Assembly: GCA_001931875.2 (NCBI GenBank) | Contig: MSJH02000278.1 | Span: 1-64,000 of the forward strand | Length of the DNA stretch: 64,000 nucleotides | Direction: 5' to 3' | DNA from: Byssochlamys sp. IMV 00236 | Taxonomy: Eukaryota > Ascomycota > Eurotiomycetes > Eurotiales > Thermoascaceae | Shown here: piece after piece, positions 20,424-31,232 of the stretch | Layout: each line of letters opens with the position of its first letter | Position numbering within the stretch: position 1 is the stretch's first letter | Notes under the pieces: generated by a model | Told to the model about the DNA's origin: nothing | What the model saw: the letters and a program-made list of their open reading frames with translations, nothing else | Databases searched by the model: none | Position numbers and translations under genes: made by a program

Positions 20424-22602
20424 TTAAAAAAAAAAAATTACGAAAAAAAAATAGGGCAAGAGAGAAGATCCACAAAACTCAGAACACATGTCAAGCATGA
20501 GTATACATGTGTAATAAACAAAAGAGTGACATGATTAGTTACAGATGTTACACTCTTTCGCTCTAATAAGGAACGCTCCGACGCATAAATCAAATAAAGA
20601 TAGTTTATTGAAATGCATAGAAACGTAAAGTACTTTTTGTATATAAGCAAGAAATAATAAAACGTAAGAAAGGGAAGAAAAGCAAAGAAAGCAATAGTTG
20701 GCATGGTAACAAAAGGTATAACGAAAAAGGAAGGTATAGATGTGTATATATACAACTGAATAAAGAGTAATACATAGAATAATACATAATTAAAACTTAT
20801 TCAAGGCCTTGAAATTGTGTTTTGGTATACGTGTAATAAAACATAGTTGATAATTGAAAAGTCTTGGAGTATATGTGTATATCATATACACATCGCATTA
20901 TTTAAGCAAGGGACAGATATGTCTTTTATGTCCATATTTTCCACACCAGGAGCTATAATTAGCTATAAGTGTCAATTCATTTTAGAGAAAGTTCTCCTTT
21001 ACCATTGTCCGCCTTGTAGGTTCAAGGGTTTAATATCAAAAGCCATGCTAGTTGTGACAATGCGTCTACGAGTACTAGAATAAATAGTAATGGTAACAGG
21101 AGGCTGTGGATAATCACACATTGATCTATTCTTTTATTTTATTTTTTCCAAAGAAGTGTAGGGGAAAAGGAAAGGGAAAGAAAAAAGACGAGGGTATTTA
21201 TACGTATTTTTGGCCCATGCTCCATAGTGTGGCCCTTTGTACATTAATCTAGAAGCAGGGAGAATACAGAAAAAGAAAGGAAAGGGCCATTTTAGGCTAA
21301 AAATATATACTTTGTTTAGTGTTTTTGACATGAATTAAGTGATTTAAAAACGGTCATGGGGTGGACCTTAGGGCAATTGACAGCTTTGACCTACTTATTC
21401 AAGTACTGCACAAGGCTATTACAACTATACCTCTCTGTCCTTTCTCTCTCTCTCTCTTTTTACATCTCCTTATTAATGTGTTCCCCGCTTCATATTTTTT
21501 AACAAACAAAAAGCTCATGAGTGAGACGAGTCTAGACGCTGTAAACAAGGTAAACATTTCCTCTTTCTTTTAGGATCCCACACCTCCTTATTCCCCTTTT
21601 ATTTTTCCTTTTTATGGAAAGACTATACATAGCAAGAACTAAATAAACGAGTACGAGGCAAGTTGATCTAAATATACGACGACAACAACAACAACAACAA
21701 CAACAACAGAGAACATCCCCTTCCCTAGTGTTAACCTTAATTTATTTGTCGTTTTTAGTAAGTTTATCATATGGCGTATAGAAGGTTTGACAAGTTGATT
21801 TGCAACACAGGACAACGATCATCTTATCATTTGCGGGGTCGGTGACATGGCCATTCTATAAGGGCGCAAAGAATATATCCATCACCCATATCATCCCATT
21901 ATTATTGCCACTACTATAATCATCCTTTAAGTCATCAGACCTATATAGTCTTTAACGCGCGTGTAGGTATAGGGTTAACAAAAAGGCATATTCCGCACAT
22001 ACACACACATTTGCATTATTTACCGTCTATCACCATCCTCTATGACTTACATAATGCATCTCATGATGACGTGCAGGAATATCCCTTATAGTGCGTACAA
22101 GCATCATTTAGTTTAAATGCTAATGTATAAAAATCAGCCTATACTATGAATCATTTCGAATCTATGGCATAAACTGTGCAGGAACGTTACAATGATGTAA
22201 ACGAGAGTTATTCTTATTTTGTGTTATCAGAACTAAGGTGTGTGTGCATACACAAATACAAAACAACGCCCAGTTGTCCAGCCCATACAGCTATATTGTT
22301 CAAGGCTGACATCACTCTCATCCATTTGATATCCTTTCAAATAAGGAGTAAAAAAGAAAGAGAAAAATAAGGGAACACGTTAGATCACGTTTTCCCTTTT
22401 CATCTCTCTCTCTTACGTACACAAATTCACCCCCTAAATAACATACTTTCCCTTTCCCTATCCTAGTGCTCAATCTGCCCAAAATCAATAAAATTGCTGC
22501 AACATATAGAACTGTTTATTAGTCGAGAAAAACTGACAATACTTGAGTTGCGCTTTTTATATAATTGTTTTGTGTCATCCATGTCTTTGTGTATTGAACT
22601 AA
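20424..22602. other. Gene-free region with simple repeats
   Basis: About 2.2 kb without a supported coding gene; the small frames present have no family resemblance. It includes a CAA/ACA run (21679-21708), CT-rich tracts (21431-21460, 22400-22450) and AT-rich DNA. The right end should contain the 3' untranslated region of RPL39. A non-coding transcript is possible but nothing shows it. Confidence 0.5.
21679..21708 (+). repeat. (CAA)n microsatellite
   Basis: A run of ten CAA-type triplets in the gene-free region. No coding frame uses it. Confidence 0.85.
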
Positions 22603-22868
22603 TTAAATGTTCAACTTGGTGTGACGCCAGTTACGTCTCTTGGCATTCCAACTAAAGCAATAGAGTTTAATGTCTACACACATTCAAATTTGACATTATA
22701 AATTTACCGAATCTTGGTGTCAGTCTTGAGACGGAACCAGTGAGGCAAAGGACGGTTTTGCTTCTTGGCCTTGCCGAGCTTAACCTTGGTGATGAATGAC
22801 TTTTGAGAAGGCTACATACGAATATATATTAATCCATCCATTCCATCAATGTATTAAAAGTTTACCAT
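22603..22868 (-). CDS. RPL39: Ribosomal protein eL39 (RPL39)
   Basis: Exons 22866-22868, 22708-22811 and 22603-22651 on the minus strand join to exactly 51 residues, the standard length. The protein begins [20 protein letters not shown] and ends [11 protein letters not shown], the family start and end. It is a small basic protein of the 60S subunit lining the peptide exit tunnel. The first exon consists only of the ATG, followed directly by a GTAAAC donor, and the second exon starts with CCT. This is why no long frame marks the gene. Phe-Arg-Leu and Lys-Thr-Asp in the middle replace the commoner Ile-Arg-Leu and Arg-Thr, still conservative. Confidence 0.95.
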
Positions 22869-23032
22869 TTCGACAAGCGATGAATAAAAGAGAGGGGGGT
22901 ATTTCCTATGCTCCTTGAACTCTCGCTTTTAGGACAGATGGCAAATGATGGCGTGTTCTGAAGAAAAAGACAGAGAGAGAGCTCCGGCTCGCAACAGACA
23001 CGGCAAAATTAATTTCCGAAACATCATTTTAT

Positions 23033-25609
23033 TCACAAATGGTTGACAAGACTCATCACTGTAAAAAACAACAGTACTCTTACACGGGTATCATTTAATA
23101 TTCTCTGAAACAAACCGGGTTTCTGTCCTAGATCCGAGCTGTTCCAAATCTCTTCTTCGCCTACTTCTTCTTCTGGCTTTGTATTGTCCAAAGAAACTGT
23201 CTGAATCGTGTTGGATGAGTCACCTTTGTTAGTAGGCAAAAGAGGCACTGCTTGATATTTCCCTGAGTTTGGTGTATCCGGTTGGGCTTTAGCGCAAATC
23301 CATGTGGAAATTTCATGTGTGGTTTGACCAAGGTAATAACAAACAAAGACAAATAAACAACTTGAAAACGCCAAGTTAATCCACCAACCAATGCCGTGTA
23401 TCCAAGCAGGGTTGATTAAGAGAACAAGTAACCCCTTCGTATCTGCAGCTAACCACATGTGAAATTGCCCAATAAACGTTTCAAGAGATATTTTGCCAAT
23501 AAATGAGTAAAATTCGGAATGCGTGTTTCTCAAGTATGCGTTGGCATTGCGAAGTACAACAAAGCCAAGAATGGGAATCCATGAGATGTACGGATGCACT
23601 TGGTTGTACGCAAATTTATCCTCGCGACTTAGTTCAAACCAAAAGTACCATACGAGTGCTATCACAGATAGACCGAGGGCTGTCTTCTTCATGATGGGCC
23701 ATTTAGGGTGTTCTGTAAGTTTGTATTCTGTCATCATGATATATGCATAAGCACACAGCATACCAACATAAACAATATAGGCATCTAATGCTAATCGAAA
23801 ACGCCATTCAGCAGGATTCCAGTGAATGTTGAAAGTAACCTGCAGTATGTCAAATACAAATTCCAAGATTCCAGGAACCTTGATAAAAGCCGTCGTCAGG
23901 ATACATGACACTGCCAACTTGGCAAGTAAAAAGGATGGAGTCTTGTTCCATTGATTTCCAATGTACATCATGGTCCATATGACAAAGAACCAGAAAGATA
24001 CTAAAGGAGTAAAGTAGTAGCTTAGGTAATCCGTATCCATCAAGTATTGAAGTACAAATGTCAGCAAGTTCAATCGGACCATTACGTTCAAGATGCGGCC
24101 AATGCCGAAGTCCGCCTTTTTGTAAAAGAAAAAAAAGTGGCCATAGCCGGTTTGGAACAAGTAAGCAGCTACGAGGATACGCACTGCGTTGTAGATACCC
24201 GATGTTCCAGATGCACCGCAAAAATGATAAACCAGGATGATGACCTGCATCCAACCTTTCCATTCGTCTGTCTGATGGCGATTAAGAAATCCTTGATCTC
24301 CTTCTGTCTTGTGCTTCAATTTAATGAATCCTAAAACACCAACTACCATCATCAGGGCAGTAAATACAGTAGCATCAAAATGTTTTTGGATCTTCCCAAA
24401 CAGCTGTGTTCGATCACAGAAATACATGTAAACTGTACAAAGGCCAAACAGAAACAGTGCACTTGAAACCTTTTGTTCTGGAAAGGGTCTTTGGATTGCG
24501 CTTAATGTAATGCCTATACATATGTATATCAATTAGCGTACACTGCAATTGACTATTGGCCATATTACCTGAGTGAGTGAGAACAAGACATCCAACAGGT
24601 ATCCAAATAAAGAAGAAAAAGAACAGGACGTTTTGGTACCACTTAGGAACTGGATACTGGTAACAACATGTTGTTGTCATCGGAAACTTTTTGTCAAGCT
24701 GATTGTTGCATCTAAAATTAAGTGCTATCTGGGCTTGTACAGTCGTCACTGCTGGGCTGAAATGAAGTCCATCTTGGGTATGGTTGGAGGAAGTTAGACT
24801 GATGCCATTCCACACAAAAGGAATAGCAAAAGGTACTCTAGCGTTCACTGTATCCTGCTTTGCCTTCAAGTAATCATTCATAGCATTGACCTTTTCAACA
24901 GTCATCTTTGCAGCCCGCTCTTCTCCTAGTTTGTCATAGACTGGTACTTCAACCGGCGCAAGCAAAACAGTATCTGCGATATCCCTAGACTCGACCGATT
25001 CCAATACCCGATCTATACTCGATTTCCATTCCTCATAATAATCGTCGTCTTGCAAGTATCTCATTTGCCATAGACCTGTTCCTAAAACAAGCAGGCTAGG
25101 TCGAGGTGTATGTGAACCACGCAAGATATTTGTCGTCTCGTTCAAGTATGGGTCCCACCAGAATTCATACACCAAGTTTTCTTTATTAAAGTCGTACATT
25201 TTGTTTGTATGAGGCTCTCCTGTTGTATTGACATGAGGGTCGATGAGCTTTACTGCAGAAAAGAACTGTTCCCTGATGACGGAATCGCCTACATAGACAA
25301 TGCGAGAGTGATTCAGACAGGCCGAGATTTCTGGTGGTCCGTATGTGTGCATCATACAACTGGCCGGTTGCCATGACTTTAAAGTGTCATCAACCCACCA
25401 GCCTTCATTCAACATGCTGTGGCATCTATTCTGATCCTTTGGTTCTATTTTTAATATATTTTAGTACCTAAAAAAATTAAACCAAGCCCCTCGTGAATAC
25501 CATAAATGTATCTTCCAACAGCTAGTAAAAATAAAAATATGAAGGAAAGTATAAAACTTGACTTTATATATTTTGTTAAACTAGACTCTGTTGAAGCCCC
25601 CATTTCCAT
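23033..25609 (-). CDS. Cas1/CASD1-like polysaccharide O-acetyltransferase
   Basis: Exons 25501-25609, 24569-25444 and 23033-24513 join to about 821 residues. A signal-anchor helix is followed by a lumenal SGNH/GDSL-like domain with the nucleophile motif YVGDSVIREQ and a late DGLHFS block (Asp and His of the triad). The C-terminal half is the ten-plus-helix Cas1p acyltransferase domain (HFCGASGTSGIYNAVRI, GYGHFFFFYKKADFGIGRI, SFWFFVIWTMMYIG, GKISLETFIGQFHMWLA). Relatives are Cryptococcus CAS1, which O-acetylates capsular glucuronoxylomannan, and animal CASD1, the sialate O-acetyltransferase. The acceptor here is probably a cell-wall or secreted polysaccharide (inference). The start at 25609 is chosen because it precedes the anchor; an in-frame ATG lies at 25666. 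A cytoplasmic acidic tail ends the protein. Confidence 0.9.
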
Positions 25610-25666
25610 GGAAACAAAGAAAGACAGAAATATAAAAAAGGAACAATTAGATTTCATGTAGATCAT

Positions 25667-26895
25667 TTCTATTTTTAGGCTCCGTTAGAAATTGCAGATG
25701 TTCTCTGTTACTGCTGCGTTGAGGGTGCGAGTAGGAATAGGATGATCACACCTTTATGACAGTCCTGTATATTGTTTTTCCTCTTCCAAGTTTGTGAACT
25801 GTATACCTTTAGCTATGGGATCACAAATGAGTAGAATGACATTTTAGGTTTTGATGAAACAATTCAACAAGTGTCTATAAATAAAAAAGTTAAATCAACA
25901 CAAGTTTGTTTGTTTTTTGGTGGAATGACTTTTGATTTTCTAGGTTACATTAATAGAACAAGATGACGATAGATCACGACCGACCTTTCTATGTTTATCT
26001 TTAGCTGTACAATGAGAGAAGACAGCGAATTTGTTAGCAAGAAGAGTGATACAAACATAAAATAGATTAAGTTTGAGGAACAATAGTAATATCGACTGCT
26101 TGAGCTCACGTAAGTAATCAATTAAAGAAAAAATAGTAAACACACAAGTACACAGATAATGATAAGGTTAAGAGATGGATAGATTCTTCTTTACTCTTTA
26201 GAGCAACTTTTTTGATCATTATCTGGAACGCGTGTAGTTACAAAATGAAGATGATGGCGATGAATTCAACAGAAAGATGAATTGAATATATAATTCTAAT
26301 TTGCGTAAAAGGGAATACGCTTTGAAGGAACAATAGTTGCTGCTGTGGAACGTGTTGCCAAGAGATCGGCGACAAGTACCCAAGCTAACTGGCATTGGAT
26401 GATCGTTGCAGCATAAATGCGCCAGAAGATTTAAGGAACTCAAATTTCAGAATAATGCAAAATTTTTGGAATTTGAACTTTTAAAGTACTTCTTCAACCT
26501 TTTGTAGCAGAGTGATTTTTATCAAACAGTCATCCCCCAAAGTAAGGAAGAATGTAATTCCAGGGCCACTTGAAGGTCACATGACGTCTACAAAGGACAC
26601 TGTTATGTTTATAGTAATGATATAATCTGGTATAGAGTGCCTTCTTTAAAAGATCTACAGAAAATCATCATCCCCGTAGACTGAAACAGCTCAGGAATAT
26701 CATAATTCCTACAATGACCGTCTTGATGGCTAAGGGAGAGCCTTTAATTATGGCGCAGCCAATAACTTCATCTATATTTAGACTCAGAACAAAGTTCATG
26801 CGCAACTATTACTCATTCAAACAAAGAATTAATAAATTGCATTTTCCTCAACTGTTTTAACTCTTTTTATCAGAAATTATCAATAATAACATCCA
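25667..26895. other. Spacer between divergent genes
   Basis: About 1.2 kb between the starts of the Cas1-like gene and the GTPase gene. Minus-strand frames at 25940-26143 and 26219-26443 have no family resemblance. It presumably holds both promoters; no site could be named. Confidence 0.5.
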
Positions 26896-28908
26896 ATGGC
26901 GAATGACTTGCCTCAATCACACAGCTCACTTTTACTCAACTGTTGTGTTTATGGCACACTACCCCCAGAAGCTGATAGCGAAGGAAATATAGAATACAAG
27001 GTTCTTTTGAATACAATTATAAAAGAGAGTGAGACTTATGCTTTTACCAGCTTAAATTGGTCAACCCGTCTGTTGAACGCCTAGAGCATTTGGTGACTCA
27101 AATGAAGTGGAGGCAAGTCAAAAATGCATCATAATGTCAAAAAAAAAGAAAGGGGAAAACTTATTCTACTATAGATTAGCGGAAGGAAATGGAGAGGCCA
27201 TTTATGAAATAGGCATAGACGATGATGGAACAATCAAAGGTATGGAAAAAGAGAAAAGGATTCACTCAAAAACTTACAAAAAAAAGGTCTTAGTCCAGAT
27301 GAATTAAACTGCTCCATAAACAATCTTCGTAAAATGGCCAACTCCTTAAATGCTGATATTAGCTCCACTCAAGAAATCAGCTTGAGCCAGCTAAATTTGA
27401 AGAACCCTCAAGTTGGCAAATCAAAAAATCATAAAGTAGCGGAAGTTGTGATAAGAAAGAAATTGACAGATGAGGATGATGGACAGCATTTTACAGACCT
27501 ACGCATTGTCTTGGTAGGTGCACTGGGTGCAGGCAAATCAACATTAATAGGCCACATATGTCATGGTGCCAAGGACAATGGACAGGGGAAGGCAAGGCTA
27601 AATTCAATGCGACATCGACATGAATTGGAGTCCGGCAGAAGTTCTTCTATCTCGCATGAGATCATTGGATATGATGCAGAAGGCAAGCTTATCAACTACG
27701 CCACAACCAATATCAATACTTGGGAACAAATTTGTGAATCAAGCCATAAGATAGTGACCTTCTTGGATACTTGTGGATATCCAAAATACTTTCGTACAAC
27801 CATGTCAGGTCTTATGGGCTACGCCCCAGACTATGCATGCTTAGTCATTGCGGGTAATGCAGGTACCGTGACAGGTATGACAAAGGAACACCTCTCCATT
27901 GCCGTGATGTTGGATATACCCGTATTTGTTGTGATCACAAAGGCTGATACCGCCACTCAAGTGCAGCTCACAAATACTCTCTGCTCACTCTTATCCGTCT
28001 TGAAGTCACCGTGGATGAGTAAGGTGCCGGTGGTGATACAGGGCGAAAATGATTTGGCCACATGTACATCACAGTTCTCCCGTAGAGGGCCTGAATTACC
28101 TATATTCATGGTGTCAAATGTCACTGGCGCCAATATGGATTTACTGTTAAAATTCATACATCACCTGCCGCAGCCAGCAAGGATGGGATACGATGAATTA
28201 TTAGAAGAATCAATAGAATTTCAAATAGAAGAGGTGTATAATATACCAGGTAAAACTTTTAAAAAAGTATAAATACAACATACTCATGTACCTTGTGTAG
28301 ATGTTGGCATTGTAGTCGGAGGAGTACTTGCTCAGGGACGAATCAATGTAGGAGAAAATAAGCAATACAGTCTTGGCCCGAATTCGAAGGGAGAATTCAT
28401 AAAAGTAAAAGTGACATCCATTCACCGACACCGGATACCTGCACGTTATGTCCATTGTGGACAGGCAGCAACGCTTGCTCTAGAAGCTATAGATAATGAT
28501 ATATGGAAACTACATAAAGGAATGGTCTTACTGGACACGGACGATCCGCAGAGTTTTTTTGAATTCGAAGCAGAGATTATGGTTCTTTACCATGCAATTG
28601 GTGTTTCTGCAGGCACTAATGGTATGATCCATTCAGGGTCTATTCAACAGCATGCTCGGGTGATATCTATAGAGCCTTTGAGTGTTCGACGCATTGAAAC
28701 TATGGACATGAAAGATGATCAGACACTGTCACCGTCCACGGATGGTTCTTCTATTCCTTCAGGATATCAGGGACGATGTACTTTTAGATTTATACACGAA
28801 CCGTGTTATCTTCGAATAGGTTCTCGTGTGTTGTTCATGGAAGGAACATCAAAGTGCATAGGAAAAGTCACTCGCTTGACACGCCATAGACCAAACTCTA
28901 CTTTATAA
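26896..28908 (+). CDS. GTPBP1/GTPBP2-like translational GTPase
   Basis: Exons 26896-27000, 27051-27112, 27175-27239, 27287-28249 and 28301-28908 join to 600 residues. The N-terminus has the family stretch LPPEADSEGNIEYKLKLVNP and RLAEGNGEAIYEIGIDD. The GTPase domain shows G1 GALGAGKST, G3 DTCGYPKY and G4 TKAD, followed by EF-Tu-like beta-barrel domains (VGGVLAQGRINVGE, YVHCGQAATLALE, CYLRIGSRVLF, GIGKVTRL-like end). GTPBP1 and GTPBP2 are EF1A-like GTPases linked in animals to ribosome rescue and mRNA turnover. In G3 the residue after DxxG is Tyr, where EF-Tu-like GTPases have the catalytic His. The intron after exon 2 begins with GC (AG|GCAAGT); the reading GEAIYEIG requires it. The donor of the first intron (GTTCTT) is also weak. 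Confidence 0.88.
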
Positions 28909-29048
28909 TAAAGCATAACATGCGCCTAGTATAATAGTTATCTACCGCGCAATCTTTTCGTCCCTCTCAGTTACAGAGTTGTCAACGTAAATAGATAATA
29001 GTATCGTTTTCGTCTTTCTTTCTTTCTCTTTGTACAAAAAAAAATTCA
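28909..29048. other. Short spacer with T/C-rich tract
   Basis: It contains the 3' end of the GTPase gene and a CTTT-rich tract near 29010-29035 just before the next candidate start. No other feature was seen. Confidence 0.4.
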
Positions 29049-31172
29049 TGGAGATATCCACTCCTAATAGCCTTGTATGGATACTACCTGCTTCTGAAGC
29101 AGACTTGAAGTCCTCGACCTATTATACAGTTAGAGAGGAGAGCAATAGACTTTTATTAAAAAGTAAACGAAATAATTAATACAATGTTATGTTAACCTAG
29201 ACCACTTTTAAGGTAGCCACAACATGACTGAGTACCATCTTATAATATAGCCCCTCCTTTGCATATTTGATATTTTTTTAATCTATAGACACACATGGTC
29301 CATAAGCAAATGTGTATTATCGACAGAAAACAATATCTTTTCAGAATATGAAGATTTAGTTACTTCCTTTATTGACGGTAAACTACTCATGATCAAGAAA
29401 TGTCCTAACATAAAGAATAGGATATGATGTAGGCTTGTTATTTCTGAGTGTAGGGTAAGTAAATTATTCTAGTTTTCATCTTTTATCTCACTTTCCATTA
29501 CAAGAGCTGAGGTTTCTGCACTACTTAGAAGGTAAAGATGAGCTGCCACAATATATCTTGCTGATTGCACTTGTTTTTTCACTGTTAGACATCGCGACTT
29601 TAAGTATATCCTAAGCTTATTAGAAAAAGGACTGGAAACAGGTGCAACTGTGGAATATGTCTATTTAGGCGTGACAGATGAATACTGCTATGATATAGGA
29701 GATAACAGACATTACTCAAGTAATAAAAAAAAAAAACGCTTGTCTAAAAATTCAATATGAAAACAACAATAGATTCCGATATTTTGAACAATGGAGTGGA
29801 CAGTTTGATGACAAAGACACAAAGAATAGCTGATATATGGAGATTGATCAAAATAGGTTCAATATATCCATTTGTTTTGAAAATTAGGATAACGCTCAAA
29901 GAAAGACGACGACAGCACAGCTTTACCATAGTGGACCTAAAGCATCCAAGGTTTCTATCTATCACTCCAAAGATTGAGAGTTCACCCAACATTTACTATT
30001 CATTTGCTAAACTTCGTAAACATGAAATATGATGCCTCAATAATGATTTATAAATATTTGTATAGGAGATTCTATTGATCTGATAGCCTCTTTTGAATTC
30101 AATGGCCATGTTCCAACGGATAGCTATGTCCTTACTGACATTCTTTCTGGTTTCTTGGGAGGACTAGTAAAGTTTCATGTGGTGTCTCTAATTAATGTAT
30201 ACCTGAATGAAACGATCAGGAGATCTGACACTGAGCCTGTATGTATTAGGAACGTCCAGGTGTATATCTTGAAGAAATGAAAATGTGCTTGGATTTTGTG
30301 GAACAGATCAAGTGTATCAGATGTGTTGCTCTTCGAAACGGTATTGTTGCTCATGTAAGTATACCTTGTTTTTAACATGCCATTTATTAACCAGCTTGTT
30401 AAAGAAATCCCAAAGACATGACTTGATTATGAACGTAAGTCTTTAAAGAGATTATTGTCGATATCTTTTTTTTTAAAGAAAAACAAACCAGTACATATCT
30501 GCAAAGCAAGCACAGATGGATTATTTGAAAAAGACACAAATACTGTCAAATATGGAAAAAGAACATAAAATTATTAGGTTACAAGCCGATATTTGTATGC
30601 TGTTTTTTTTTTTTATCAAGCAGTTTATCTAACCATCAGATTATATAGTATCATTGCAAATAAAACATGCGCTTAAGGAACAAGTGTATGAAGAGCAATT
30701 ATGCTTATTGGCTGTTGGTTTTGTATAAGGGGCTTTATTTACAACTAGAATTAAACTTTTATATAAAGTCAAATATAGAAGAGTTAAATGAAAAACACAA
30801 ACAAAAATTAAGAGAGGTTGAGGATCAAGCAAATGAAGAAACGACTAATGCAAAAAAGAGACCACAGGATGTAAATAAGAAACCATAGTGTTATAATCAT
30901 ACTAATAAATTATCACAGGATAATTTAATTCGAACGTATGTGGATACAATAAATATCCTAAAAGACAAGATCATATCTCTTCAGGAAGAAAGTATCAGGC
31001 AAGAGGTAGGACTAATCTATAACTTGCTAAATGTAGAAGAAAGCTGATGACTATCATAGTTTAACTTGGAGAAAGAGATTAAAGCGACAAGGGCAGAACG
31101 AAAAAACGTGAGGACACTTGTTGATCAGTTAATCCAAGAGCATATTGACAAAGACTCTGTCATTATTCAATA
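29049..31172 (+). CDS. Unrecognised many-exon gene with coiled-coil C-terminus (structure incomplete)
   Basis: A series of open plus-strand pieces bordered by splice-like signals suggests one gene. The start at 29049 reads MEISTPNSLVWILPASEADL; further pieces include EYEDLVTSFIDG (near 29345), KYILSLLEKGLETGATVEYV (near 29600), DSIDLIASFEFNGHVPTDSY (near 30070) and PGVYLEEMKMCLDFVEQIKC (near 30255). From about 30510 to 31172 the pieces are rich in Glu, Lys, Gln and Leu in heptads (AQMDYLKKTQILSNMEKEH, LNEKHKQKLREVEDQ, INILKDKIISLQEE, LEKEIKATRAERKNVRTL), a coiled coil. A beta-rich head plus long coil recalls the XRCC4/SAS-6 fold group, but that is speculation. I could not join the first exons in frame, so it could be decaying. 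It converges on the kinase gene. Confidence 0.45.
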
Positions 31173-31232
31173 ATCAATATAGTAATCATAAAAAGCATTT
31201 CTTTATTCTTTTTTGTTGTTTGTTGTGGTTTT

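Noticed and set aside
21361..21573. Possible small gene at 21.5 kb with a donor-like GTAAAC
   Set aside because: The implied intron is about 24 bp and no downstream coding exon is seen.
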